DNA of 64,000 nt from Osedax fenrisi. Taxonomy: Eukaryota > Annelida > Polychaeta > Sabellida > Siboglinidae. Below, piece after piece: positions 1 to 11,030 of the stretch. The stretch's first letter is position 1. Every line of letters starts with the position of its first letter. The stretch lies in NCBI GenBank assembly GCA_964019155.1, contig OZ025239.1, forward strand, positions 103,311,882 to 103,375,881. Reading direction: 5' to 3'. The notes beneath the pieces were generated by a model. That model had not been told where the DNA came from. It made no database searches and worked only from the letters and a program-made list of their open reading frames with translations. Made by a program: the position numbers and the translations under genes.

Positions 1-207
1 AAAATAGAAAACGAATAATAAAATAGAACGAATTACAATGATTTAAAATGGACATACAGTTTACGTTTAAACAATGAAAGTAATGTTACACAAATAATAT
101 CATATGGTAGTGAATTCCAGCTTTTCGGAGAAATAACCGAGAAATCTGATTCATATTATGCCAACGATGTATATCGTTGCACCAACTTCATGATGTAGCA
201 TTTATAG

Positions 208-1034
208 TAGTGTTCGAAATGAACCCGAACTGAAGCATTAAGAACTGAAGCTTGCCTTGTTTGAATCCGAACTGAAGCTCACATTTAACTAAAATAACGG
301 TCCCGAACCGAACTGAAGCTTTATTTAAAACGAACCCGAACTATTATTTAATTAAAATTCTCGAACGAACCGTCGATATATATTGTCAATTTAAAAATGT
401 AAAAGCAAAATTATATATCTTTATTAATTCTATATTATCATAGATAAATGTATCAGGAGATATTATAAATCAATAGAAAAGATACTATGAATTATTAAAT
501 GAGTATTATATTATACTAATAATACTTATATAATTATTAATAATATTAGTTTTATTTTAAATCATTAACATCATTTATAATTTTTATTTAAAATAGAGCT
601 TTGAAAAATACTTTAAAGTTAAATTGAATAAGAGTGTAAATCCCGTCGGAATATTAATATAGGTATTATAATAATATTTAAAAGTGATCTTATATAATTT
701 TGAAAAATTAATGATCAGCTCTCTTTAACATCATGGATGCCTTAACATGAGAGCGGCTTCGAAGGTATATTATAGCCATATATAACCATATATGTTATAA
801 GTAAAAATATCATAAAAGTTTCTGAATGGGATGGAAGGGCTCCACTAAATAACTAATTAATAAGGTTTTGAAGCTTCACTCATCTTTTTAGAGATTTGAA
901 GCAAGTTCGAACTATTCTATTAATTTATGAAGCAGGTTCGAACTCGTGCATTATTTTACAAATGAACTTTGAACTATATACTTTTTTTGAGTGAAGCTTC
1001 GAAGCACCAGTAGTTGAGTTCATTTCGAACACTA
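208..1034. mobile_element. hAT-type MITE with perfect 8-bp target duplication
   Basis: The ends are inverted repeats beginning TAGTGTTCGAAATGAAC and ending GTTCATTTCGAACACTA. An identical 8-bp direct repeat, ATTTATAG, flanks both sides (200-207 and 1035-1042), which is diagnostic of hAT-type insertion. The left 170 bp repeats motifs like CGAACCCGAACTGAAGC, and the right end repeats GAAGCAGGTTCGAAC, so the terminal motif is reiterated inside. There is no transposase; the element is non-autonomous. A SINE 3' fragment lies in its middle. Confidence 0.87.
660..850 (+). repeat. SINE fragment, 3' part only
   Basis: Matches the body of the SINE at 20261-20565: the AAGTGATCTTATATAAT block, ATGATCRGCTCTC, CATGGATGCCTTAACAT, and the GATGGRARGGCTCCACYAAATAA end. 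The tRNA-like head is absent. It lies inside the hAT MITE at 208-1034. Confidence 0.75.
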
Positions 1035-1042
1035 ATTTATAG

Positions 1043-1125
1043 TATTACAGTCTATAGTATACAAACCCTGTGTAACATAAATGCATAAATTAACGTACAT
1101 GTATACATGTATGTATGCATATATA

Positions 1126-1165
<40 letters not shown>

Positions 1166-1559
1166 AACACAGATATTAAGTATACAATATATATGTATAT
1201 ATATTGAATAATAGATAAGTAGTTGCTGGGTGATATTAGGTAGGATCCTAGGTACCGGATTTTTAGGAATTTTCATTACATTAAGCACACATGACAAAAG
1301 GTCTACTGATGATATACTGTATATTATACATCCTGCAAAATTATTTGAATGTTATGTAGATCGAATATAATAACTTTGAAAAATATTTAGACCTATATGG
1401 ACATTAGAAAGAGGCTTTAAATGCAGATCATCAGACATAAAATACGTTACGAATACGTTAATAATACGTTACCAATAACAAATTACAGGAAATTCTAGAG
1501 AGAGTAAGGGTATTAGTTTATTCTCATGTATAGGATGATATCTAGAATGGTATTACAAA
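1043..1559. other. AT-rich spacer with a (TA)n tract
   Basis: Contains a TA microsatellite at about 1127-1160. No gene is seen. Weak reading-frame traces of the broken coding region at 1560-2216 may extend into its right end. Confidence 0.4.
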
Positions 1560-2216
1560 TTCGGAAAAATAGATTAATTTGTTGATCATTATAGTCGCAA
1601 TATAACACAAAATCTTACATTTGGTATATTGGTTTCGCTAAAACCTAATTGTTATCTTTTAATACTACTCTTTGAAAAGGATCAAGAATAATCTCCTCCT
1701 TGTTTGGATTATAATTATATTTCATCCTAAATTTTTTATCTGAGACTATGTCTCCTTTCGATTATTAATTCAAAAAATGTATTAACGTCACCTCCCCTAT
1801 CTTTAGCTATGCTATACAATGACCAATCATCTGGATTAACTCAACGGTTAATGAGCTACCATACCCGGCTCTCACCATCTCTTCAAATCAATATATAAAC
1901 GCTGGTATAGTTTCACTAATACCATGTTTGATCTCTCTTATATCCACCATAGACTTACTTTTCGAGTCATAGCGAATACACTTTAGTATCGCCTTCTTCG
2001 ATACATACCATATTTCATGTCTCTCAACTACTTTTTGTATCGCCCCAAATGATGTGCTTATACTTAAGAAATAACGATTGCATCATTCGTTTTATATTTC
2101 TATTTCCTCTCTATCCATTCTATAAATAGTGCCTTATTGATACAATCTAACATTCCCAAATAGGGAGTATAATTTCTAATTATCAGCTGTGCTAAGGCAT
2201 CATCGACCCTCGACAT
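1560..2216 (-). pseudogene. Broken coding region of unrecognised family
   Basis: Read on the minus strand this stretch looks protein-coding but is interrupted. From an ATG at 2216 a frame begins MSRVDDALAQLIIRNY and runs to an ERK-stop. A second frame gives LFLKYKHIIWG, and a third gives a long run containing HEIWYVSKKAILKCI and MVDIREIKHGISETIPAF, then one stop, then a segment with AGYGSSLTVELIQMIG. The base composition is less AT-skewed than its surroundings, and the amino-acid mix is coding-like. I see two frameshifts and several in-frame stops, so it is not functional as it stands. I do not recognise the family; a mobile-element or virus-derived relic is possible but unproven. A short inverted, diverged copy of its 3' part lies at 2660-2696. 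Confidence 0.5.
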
Positions 2217-2649
2217 AGTTGTGCTATTTTCCTTTATGTTAGACAGTAACTTAAGTTATCTTGAGTATTAAATACTATTTATTAAATACCTATACGCAAA
2301 TATTTGATTATGTGGTTACGATGTAGCGCTTCATCAATATATTTTGTTATAAGTTAATATATAAAGAAATATATAAAAATAATAATATCTCTAGTTCATT
2401 TAGTATGCTTGATCGTATTCATCATCAAGTGAATAATATAACTATGATACAATGTAATACACGTGGTAGGTATAAGTGTATGATATAAATTATATCAAAT
2501 ATATAATAATTCTAATATATATCGATTGTACTACATACAATTAAATAACTATCTTAGATAGAGTTAACTATCAAGTCAATACTATGAATCGTTGTAATTA
2601 TGCTGTCCTATGAATCACTTATTTAATCGACTGGCATACTCACCAAATG

Positions 2650-2715
2650 TACTATTCTGCGTTATATTGCGAATATAACGATCAACAAAAGTATCTATTC
2701 AATTGTTACCTGTTA
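2650..2715 (+). pseudogene. Short fragment homologous to the 1560-2216 relic
   Basis: About 28 of 30 bases at 2660-2696 match the reverse complement of 1571-1607. Translated, this strand gives YCEYNDQQ and the minus-strand copy gives YCDYNDQQ. The two copies are in opposite orientations about 1 kb apart, next to the 3' end of a LINE. Confidence 0.45.
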
Positions 2716-2739
2716 CCTAATTGGTTTAGGCACTTCCAT

Positions 2740-4500
2740 CAACTTCTTTATTGAAGTTTTCGGACGTGCTTTCAATATATTATTGGGCAAAAAGGTATGT
2801 TTTGATCTTTGATTTGAATGTTGCAGTTGAGTCAATTGATCGGATATGGTGAGGTAGATCATTCCAGATTTTTGGAGCATGGATGGAGAAAGATTTATGT
2901 TGGGAAGATGTTAAATGTAATAGAAATGGAGTTTTTAATTTGAATTTGTTTATGTGTCTTTGTTCGTAAATAGTTGTGTTGGGAGTTAGTAAGTTGGCAA
3001 GATAGTCTGGTGTGTTATGATGTGTAGCTAAATGTATGGTGAGTGCAATTTTGTAAATTATACGGGATTTTATTGACAGCCAATGTAATTTGGTTCTCAA
3101 AGGGGATATATGTTGTCTGGAATATTTAGTTATGTTGAATATAAATCTGATGGCTGAGTTCTGAAGGCGTTGGAGTTTATTTATTATAGATTGTGAGGAG
3201 GCATAGAGACAGGAATTACAGTAATCAAGGAGGGGAAGAATGAGGGATGTAGCCAGGAGTTTTGCAGTATTAAAATTAATGAAGGGTCTTATTGTTCGCA
3301 AGTTGTGTAGTATGTAGTTAATTGACTGTGATAGTGATTTAGTCTGGATGTTGAATTGTAGTGTTGGGTCGATTAATATACCAATATTTTTTATTTTATT
3401 AGCATAAGAAATACTCAGATTGTTAATGGTTATTTGTAGTGTAATGAATATAGTGGTAGATGTTTTAATATGCATTGATTCAGTTATAAGACAGTTTAGT
3501 GATAATGAGTTGTTGGTGAGCCAGTTATGTATATAAGTAATGCAGTTGTTAAGTACATTTATGTCATTGTTAGGGTCTATCAATCTACAGTGTAACTGTA
3601 TGTCATCAGCATACGAGTGATAGTCTATAGTGGGGTATTTGTCAATAATTCTAAATAAGGGAAGTAGGTAGATATTGAATAGGAGTGGACCAAGGAGAGA
3701 TCCTTGAGTTACTCCATGAGTAACTTTACGAGGTTTAGAGATTAGTGAGTTTATACTAATTTGGTAAAACGATCAGTTAGGTATGATATGAACCAATCGA
3801 GTGCAGTACCAGAGACTCCGATAGAAGTTAGTCGATTTATAAGGATATTATGTTCAAGGGTGTCGAAGGCAGCTGATAAATCAAGGAGAATGACCACTGA
3901 ACCATGTGGTGATGCAGCAGATAGGTGAATGTGATTAAGGATATGTATTATTGCAGTTTCAGTACTTTTGTGCTTGGTATAGGCACTCTGATATGGGTTT
4001 ACTATATGATTTTCATGGAGATAAGAATTTAATTGACGAGCAACAACTCGTTCTAGGGTTTTGGAGAGCGTTGATAAGTTGGAGATTGGTTGGTAGTTGG
4101 AGAGGATTGATTTGTCAAGGTTTGGTTTTTTTATGATGGGTGTAACATATGCTGTTTTCATGTAGATTGAAAAATGCCTGAGGTAAGTGAGTTTTCTATT
4201 ATTTCTTGGTAATAAGATGCTAGATAAATGTAGTACTTATTTAATATAGAATGAGGAATTGGATCTAGTTCAGAAGATGTATTTACTGCACTGAGGAGTT
4301 TTTCAATGGTAGTAGTTGATGGTAATGTTAAGGAGGAAAGGGAATATATATATTCCTCTATAGAGGTAGATTATATGGTTATTGTAATAAGAATCTAGAA
4401 TAATTCGGGAGAAGAATTTAATCTAATTGTCAAGAGAATGTATAGGCTATTTGTATGATTGAACAGAGATCATTAGGCGAGAGTTAATGTGGGTTAGTCT
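2740..4500 (-). mobile_element. 5'-truncated CR1/L2-like LINE
   Basis: A non-LTR retrotransposon fragment on the minus strand, comprising the reverse-transcriptase region, the C-terminal domain and a short 3' UTR. Upstream of the ATG-led block, translated remnants containing SSELDPIP (about 4250-4330) correspond to the N-terminal RT linker. An AATAAA-like signal follows the stop codon near 2750. No 5' endonuclease domain is seen, as is usual for 5'-truncated copies. Confidence 0.85.
2780..4340 (-). pseudogene. LINE reverse transcriptase, frameshifted
   Basis: This would copy LINE RNA into DNA at the target site. In order on the minus strand: an N-terminal RT block with VTPIIKKPN and LSNYQPISNLS (4161 downward), the LLDLSAAFDTLEHNIL block and SYLTDRF (to about 3765), then GVTQGSLLGPLLFN and the catalytic YADD at 3613-3602. 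A C-terminal domain follows with LLDYCNSCLYASS, KLHWLSIK and WNDLPHHIRS, ending at the stop at 2780. The YADD half is in a different frame from the first half, and the switch lies in a T-run near 3765, consistent with one lost base. A second frame break lies just upstream of 4161. The copy is therefore dead, though the catalytic residues are intact. Family assignment (CR1/L2 rather than RTE) rests on motif style only. Confidence 0.85.
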
Positions 4501-4625
4501 AATAAGTTTAAGTTAATTAAGTTTAATAGGGAAAAACAAATTGATATATAATGTTAGAATAGTACAAGAGAAATATACGAGACTAGGACAACTCACAGTC
4601 GCATGGTTTAAATCATTAAGAATTC

Positions 4626-4866
4626 TTAAGGGGGTATCACACTACATTATTTTTAGGCAACTCTCCTGAAATATTGTAACTTAAAAACTATATTCTATCA
4701 AGTTGTAATGTGATACCCTATAAAGTTATTATAGTTAAGGCAATTTTCCGAAAAGTAAGGGGGTTTCCCACTAAGATTGTAGTTAACTTGATAGAAAATC
4801 GTTTTAAAGTTAAAATCTGTCCTAAAATATATGTAGTGAGACTGTCTCACTGAGCACCCCCTTTAA
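4626..4866. mobile_element. Small TTAA-target MITE
   Basis: Inverted ends TTAAGGGGGTATCACACTA and a mirrored ...AGCACCCCCTTTAA, with TTAA at both borders. The TTAA target fits piggyBac or Kolobok-type transposases. The left half is itself a stem (GGTATCACACTACAT against TTGTAATGTGATACC, about 4632-4720). No coding capacity. Confidence 0.65.
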
Positions 4867-5500
4867 GAATCGGTTATGCAATGTTGAATAATACGGTCTC
4901 TTGATAATTCAGCTCTGGTGTATGTAGCAGTCTGCGTTGACTTTAGATGTCATTCAACGAGTGTTAGAAGTCAAAGTGGTATGAGAAAGATCACTTTGGG
5001 TGATCTTCTTATATAGAAAAGGGGGCGTGTTCTCATTTAGTCCCACCTCTTGAGTGGCAGCAGTTCATGAATTTGTTACCGATGCCCTATCGTCTTATGT
5101 TCGCACCCGTTTTCTGGTAGCGGCTAGTTATTAATTACATCAGGTTTCATCTTACTGTGGTCGCACCCATTAATCTTTCATTGGCTTTAGTTCTTAATTA
5201 AAACTGACCTTGTCTTTCCGTGGTCGCGCTGTTATGTTTCGCTGGCTTTAGTTATTAATTAATGTCGCTTATATCGGTGGGTCGTTTTGAGTGCAACTAT
5301 TTGACTCATTAATCAATCATTAATTCGAATCGAATTGTATTTATTATCAACTATAAAGTCAATACTTTACAATATATTTATATATATATAATATCGTTTC
5401 TTTGTCCCCAATTATACATGTACAGCTAATATGTGACTATGTAAACCATATATCATATAATGATAATTATGAGTATATTAGGTTATATATATATATATAT
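4867..5500. repeat. Degenerate tandem repeat of about 60 bp, three copies
   Basis: From about 5099 to 5275 a unit starting GTGGTCGCACCC and ending in TGGCTTTAGTTATTAATTA recurs three times with drift. Flanking sequence (4867-5098, 5276-5500) shows no gene. Local GC is higher than around it. Confidence 0.5.
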
Positions 5501-5501
5501 A

Positions 5502-5532
5502 TATCTACTATATAAAAGAAAGTCTATTTAAT

Positions 5533-5609
<77 letters not shown>

Positions 5610-5708
5610 ATCTGGTTAGCTAACTCGAGAACCGGGTCTGTTATATTCGATCTTAATAAATGTTCACCTGTATGGTCTTGGTCTGGATAATGTTTTGAAT
5701 TATCTATA
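5502..5708 (+). mobile_element. Helitron-like 5' terminal region
   Basis: Begins TCTACTATATAAAAGAAAG, passes through a TA tract and a (GT)n run, then TCTGGTTAGCTAACTCGAG and AACCGGG. Animal Helitron 5' ends commonly show TC plus an ACTATATAAAA-like start and a downstream AACTCGAGAAC block; that comparison is from memory. The segment 5594-5707 is repeated without visible change at 8295-8408. No Rep/helicase is seen. Confidence 0.45.
5535..5597. repeat. (TA)n / (TG)n microsatellite
   Basis: A TA run followed by a short TG run inside the Helitron-like end. Confidence 0.9.
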
Positions 5709-5802
5709 GCTGTTTTGGCCCGGTGTATGTGCGGATAGTTGATAATTATGAGTTATTATTAGAAAATTTCATGATCTAGGAGTATTTTAGAAATAAGAAA
5801 TA

Positions 5803-6389
5803 TAGGGAAAGGTGGATAGTAGTGACAGTTTTGAATATATTGCAACAACTCTTAAACTATTGATCCTCTATATAACGTTTTTTATATTGTATATAAATTA
5901 ATATTATCTAAATAATTGCTATTAACATTTTTTAATATAATCGTTAACACTTGATATAACGAGGGTGTCATTACTATACTCCAATGCGGGTAGTAATGAC
6001 ACCCCGAGGGTAGTCATGACATGTTGATCATAATTGATCGTAGAAATATTTTCAATAATCATAAATTAATATGAATTATATTTTCTTGTAGATATTAAAT
6101 TCATCTTTAGTATAAGACTTTAATTTTCTATTTTCCATTAAATATCAAGGAATTACAAATAAAAATACTTTTATAAAAACTTATTACGTAATTTTTAAGA
6201 ATATATTCACAAAACGATTAATTGATTTAATTTATTTATATTGAAAATTAAGGAAAAAATATTTATGTCAATAAAGCTTGTAAATACCCACAACTTTCGT
6301 ATATAAATAAATTTAATTGGACTTGTAGTTTTTGAGATACGTGGGGTGTCATTACTATACACCTGTCACTACTATCCACCTTTCCCCTA
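5803..6389. mobile_element. MITE with TAGGGAAAGG ends and reiterated GTCATTACTA motif
   Basis: Inverted ends TAGGGAAAGGTGGATAGTAG and CTACTATCCACCTTTCCCCTA. Inside, the same word recurs in both orientations: GGTGTCATTACTATA near 5963 and 6343, GTAGTAATGACACC near 5989, GTAGTCATGACA near 6010. No protein. The flank is TA-rich, so the target duplication is uncertain. Confidence 0.75.
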
Positions 6390-6474
6390 TTATTTATTTG
6401 ATTTTAATTAATTATGTTATAAAAAACAAATATTGAGAAATTAATATATATTAATAAATAATATATATAATAAA

Positions 6475-7906
6475 TGGGAGTTAGCCCTATCTGAATTAGC
6501 CCAATCGGAGTTAGCCCTCTCTGAGTTAGCCCTATCTGAATTAGCCCTAACGGAGTTAGCCCTATCTGAATTAGCCTTATCTGAGTTAGCCCTATCTGAA
6601 TTAGACCTATCGGAGTTAGCCCTATCGGAGTTAGCCCTATCTGAATTAGCCCTATCGGAGTTAGCCCTATCTGAATTATCCCTATCGGAGTTAGCCCTAT
6701 CTGAATTAGCCCTATCGTAGTTATCCCTACAGAGTTAGTCTTATCTGATTTAGCCCTATCTGAGTTAGCCATATCTGAATTAGCCCTATCGGAGTTAGCC
6801 CTATTGGAGTTAGACCTATCTAAATTAGCCCTATAGGAGTTAGCCTTAATGGAGTTAGCCCTATCTGAATTAGCTCTATTGGAGTTAACCCTATCTGAAT
6901 TAGCCCTATCGGAGTTAGCCCTATCTGAATTAGCCCTACCCAGAAAACAGTAAGAGTAGCATAATAGCAGCATAACAGCATATGCTAGAGCCTCAAATGT
7001 TTACATTGTGCTATTATGCTGCTATTAAATGTATATTATGCTGCTATTAATTTGTCACGCTATTATGCTGCTGTTATGCTGCTATTATGCTGCTCTTACT
7101 GTTTGCTGGGTAGGGCTAATTCAGATAGGGCTAACTCCGATAGGGCTAATTCAGATAGGGTTAACTCCGATAGAGCTAATTCAGATAGGGCTAACTCCAT
7201 TAAGGTTAACTCCGATAGGGCTAATTCAGATAGGTCTAACTCCAATAGGGCTAATTCAGATAGGGCTAACTCATATAGGGCTAATTCAGATAGAGCTTAC
7301 TGTTAATAATAGCAGCATAATATACTTTTAAAATTAATAGCAGCATAATAGCAGCATAATGGCAGCATAATAGCAGCATAATAGCGTTAGAAATTAATAG
7401 CAGCATAATATATATTTAATAGCAGCATAATAGCACAATGTAAACATTTGAGGCTCTAGCATATGCTGTTATGCTGCTCTTACTGTTTGCTGGGTATCTG
7501 AGTTAGCCCTATCTGAATTAGCCCTATCGGAGTTAGTCCTATCTGAATTAGCCCTATCGGAGTTAGCTCTATCTAAATTAGCCCTATATGAGTTAGCCCT
7601 ATCGGAGTTAGCTCTATCTGAATTAGCCCTATCTGAGTTAGCCCTATCTTAATTAGCCCTATCGGAGTTAGCACTATTGGAGTTAGACCTATCGGAGTTA
7701 ATCCTATCTGAATTAGCCCTATCGGAGTTAGCACTATCTGAATTAGCCCTATCTGAGTTAGCCCTCTCTGAATTATCCCTATCGGAGTTAGCCCTATCTT
7801 AATTATCCCTATCGGAGTTAGCCCTATCTGAATTAGCCCTATCGGAGTTAGCTCTATCTGAATTAGCCCTAACTGAGTTAGCCCTATCGGAGTTAGCCCT
7901 ATAGGA
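6475..7906. mobile_element. Fold-back element built from a 15/30-bp minisatellite
   Basis: Three minisatellite blocks share alternating units GAATTAGCCCTATCG and GAGTTAGCCCTATCT: 6475-6943 and 7494-7906 in one orientation and 7111-7302 inverted. Between them are inverted flanks: about 6943-7055 pairs with about 7393-7497 (shared CAAATGTTTACATTGTGCTATTATGCTGC type sequence). TGCTGCTATTA / TAATAGCAGCATAA motifs are scattered in the loop. The open reading frames across it (ANSDR/GLTPI repeats) are by-products of a 15-bp period. Confidence 0.8.
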
Positions 7907-8234
7907 ACACCTCGTCTCTCAATAAAATAAGTTATATATATTCGTATAAGAATTGTGTAATTATGAAATAAATTAAAATAAATTTAATAAATCGTACGAA
8001 ATTATCTCGTACGAGATTACTGGTAACCATGCATCTCATTGGATGAAACTAATGTTATTTAAAAGCTCCACCTATTGATTATTAGAGGCGAATTAATTTA
8101 AAATATTAATTTATAAATCCACTTTAATATATGATAACACGGTACACTGTAACATTTTGATAGTGCATATTAAAGAGGAATAAAAGATGAGTATAACTGG
8201 TGTTTTCCGATCTTGCATTTATTTTTTAATTTCG
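7907..8234. repeat. AT-rich spacer sharing a repeat with 31540-31745
   Basis: A block of TATTCGTATAAGAATTGT, AATTATGAAATAAATT and TCGTACGAGATTACTGGTA occurs here and near 31540-31742. No gene is seen. Confidence 0.5.
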
Positions 8235-8408
8235 TAGAATCGTCGCTTCGCGACGATGCCGCATTGTTATATGTTTAGAGAAATATATATATAGATATAT
8301 GTGTGTGTGTATCTGGTTAGCTAACTCGAGAACCGGGTCTGTTATATTCGATCTTAATAAATGTTCACCTGTATGGTCTTGGTCTGGATAATGTTTTGAA
8401 TTATCTAT
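8235..8408. mobile_element. Second copy of the Helitron-like end, with an adjacent GC hairpin
   Basis: 8295-8408 repeats 5594-5707. Just upstream, AATCGTCGCTTCGCGACGATG (about 8236-8256) is a perfect 9-bp hairpin with a tiny loop. A minus-strand open frame covering it (8226-8468) has no recognisable domain and is probably not a gene. Confidence 0.45.
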
Positions 8409-8427
8409 CGCGTTCCCGAGAACAACT

Positions 8428-8761
8428 CGATAAAGTGACTTTTTGCTATTAAAATGATTTGTTGTCATGTAAAATATTCGGCGTCATCTTTTTGAAATAT
8501 TTTAAAATTAAAAAAAAAAAATTTGAAATATTTTTGGAAATTTTGTGAACATTTTTTAAAAATTTGTTTGAAATATTTTTCAACATTTAAATAAAATATT
8601 TTTTGTAATATTAAAAAAAATATTATTTTTTATATTTTTCAACTAATTGTTGAAATATTGTTATTTTAAGATATAATTAAAAGTTTATAATTATATAATA
8701 ATGATATAAATATTATATTTTTAGAACATTTAAAAAAATATATTTTGTAATGTTTGTTGTA
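8428..8761. repeat. Left part of a dispersed TTTGAAATATTTTT repeat
   Basis: Starts GACTTTTTGCTATTAAAATG and then repeats TTTGAAATATTTTT-like words. The same order is found at about 17080-17340, showing a dispersed family. It is cut here by the MITE that follows, and continues after it. Confidence 0.6.
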
Positions 8762-9682
8762 TAGGGGAGAGTACTCGAATACCGACAACCTAACAATAAA
8801 TCACCATAACTTTATTTTTTCTCAATTAAATATTTCCAAATTTTATATATAAGTATTAAATATTATACATATAATTAGCTATTTTAAAATTTAATTTAGT
8901 TTAACTCTGATATAACAGGGGTGTCGATATTACAGGCACTGCATAATATCGAAACCCTAAATATATCAATATTTAGATATACCATATATTATTTAATATC
9001 CACTATCCAATCAGAATTAAATGCGCGTTACTTATAGTTAACACACGCAATTCATACGTTGTTTTCTTATAATTAATTTTCGAAATTATTTGATATTTTA
9101 TATTATATTATAAATATTAAGTTTTAAATTACATAATTCGAATATTGTACATAGGAGTTTTATAGTTTCTGAAAGACTATTTAATCCCAAGTATAATCAA
9201 ATATATGTGTATATTATTAGGTATTTCTATTAATTTATGAATATTATCATAACGCACGCACATTATAAACAAATAATGCTGATTGGTTAAAGGGTGTCGA
9301 TATTATGAAAATGTATGTTGCTTAGGTAAACGTCAATAACTTTGTAAAAAATTATGAAAAATATAAAATATGTTCGGCACCTTGTAAAATATAATTAGAT
9401 CTATACGATGTATTTAAAATATTAAAAATATATAAATTTTCAAATTGTTGAGAATCGATATTGTACTTCAAAAATTTTATAAATATAGAGTTGTAACGAA
9501 AAAAGCAGTTTTTTTTGTTTATAATTAAAAAAATATAAATATTAAAAAAAAAATTATACTTATATGAATTAGAATTATATTGATTAACATTTCATACATT
9601 AATTATTTTTTTATTGGAATTATATTTTATGAGATCTCTAGAGTGTCGATATTACGTGCATGTAGATATTAGAGCTCCCTTA
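8762..9682. mobile_element. MITE with TAGGGGAGAG ends and reiterated GTGTCGATATTA
   Basis: Ends are TAGGGGAGAGTACTCGAATA and a mirrored ATTAGAGCTCCCTTA. Internal GTGTCGATATTA words occur near 8921, 9294 and 9644, with a reverse-like TAATATCGA near 8945. It interrupts the repeat at 8428-8761 and 9683-11000. No coding capacity. Confidence 0.65.
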
Positions 9683-11030
9683 CTAGCAATGCAGAATCAG
9701 GAATAGCTATAATTAATAAATAATTATTATTAATTATTAATTATTATAATAGATAGGAAAAAACAAAAAACCATAACGCAGGGTACGGTATTGGTTTGGT
9801 TTTCGACATTTTTTAAGTCATATTTTGTAATATTGTAAATATTTGTTATATTTTTTGAAATATTTGTGAAATATTTTTTGAGATATTAAAAACTAATATT
9901 TGTCTAAATATGTTTGTATTTTAGCAAAGATTTATGTTATTGTTTATACTAGAAAGGCAGAATCATGAATAGCCATAATTAATTAATAGTAGATAGGCAA
10001 ACTATCAAACAATAAGTAAAGCAGGGTTGGTTACGGCAAGCAATTCCACATCAGGAATAGTTATAATTATTATATGATAGATAGGCAAATAATAAAAAAC
10101 CAAGCAACGTGGGTTTGGGTTTGGGTTTTCAACATATTTTGTAATATTTGAAATATTTGTTGTATTTTTTAATATATTTATTGATATATTTGTCCACTAA
10201 TTTTTGAAATATTAAAAAAAATATATTTCTACATTTGTTTGTATTTTAGATAAACTTTATTTAATTGTATATACTAGAAATGTAGAATCAGGAATATCTC
10301 TAATTAATAAATAATAAATAGGCAAACAATCAAAAAACGAAAAATTTCGGGTAAGGTACGGTTTGGGTTTTAGTTTTCAGCATTTTTTTAAAACATATTT
10401 TGTAATATTTTAATGTATTTTTTAGCAATAATATATTTGAGCATAATCAGGAATAGCTATAATTAATAATAGATAGGCAAATAATCAAAAACCTAGAAAC
10501 GCCGGGTCGGGTACATTTTGGTTTTAGGTTTTCGACATTTTTTTAAAACATATTTTGTAATATTTGCTGTATTTTTTAATACATTTTTTGAAATATTTTT
10601 CCACTAATTTTTTAAATATTAAAATATTTTTCTACATTTGTTTGTATGTCAGCTAACATTTATTATATATATAGCTATGAAAAATCAGATATAGCTCAAA
10701 TTAATAAACAATTATTAGTAATAAATTAAAGATTAGTTATAAATAATAGATAAGCAAAAAATCAACAAACCGAGAAACTCCCGACGGGCGTCGCCCGATC
10801 AGGTACTGTTTGGGTTTTAGACATTTTTTTAAAACATATTTGGTAATATTTGTTGTATTTTTTAATATATTTCCAATAATTTATTAAATATTAAACAAAT
10901 ATTTTTCTATATTTTAGCTAACATTTATTGCATTGTATATTTAGTAATTCAGAATCAGGAATAGCTATAATTAATAAATAATATATAATGGGAACATAAT
11001 CAAAACCGAGCAACGCGTTGGGGTACGGCT
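9683..11030. repeat. Irregular tandem array, about seven copies
   Basis: A module beginning AATCAGGAATAGCTATAATTA, then GATAGGCAAA, a GC-richer GGGTACGGTTTGGGTTTT, a CATATTTTGTAATATTTG tract and TTTGTATTTTAGCTAACATT recurs at roughly 9697, 9958, 10041, 10286, 10443, 10681 and 10950. Spacing varies from about 85 to 270 bp. It continues the repeat begun at 8428. Confidence 0.7.

Noticed and set aside
6404..7331. Long open frames encoding ANSDR and GLTPIGLIQI repeats
   Set aside because: They arise because the minisatellite period (15 bp) is a multiple of three; several frames and both strands are open at once.
6475..7906. Telomere-like TTAGCCC repeats
   Set aside because: The unit is 15 bp with alternating variants, not a 5-7 bp telomeric repeat, and it is inverted internally.
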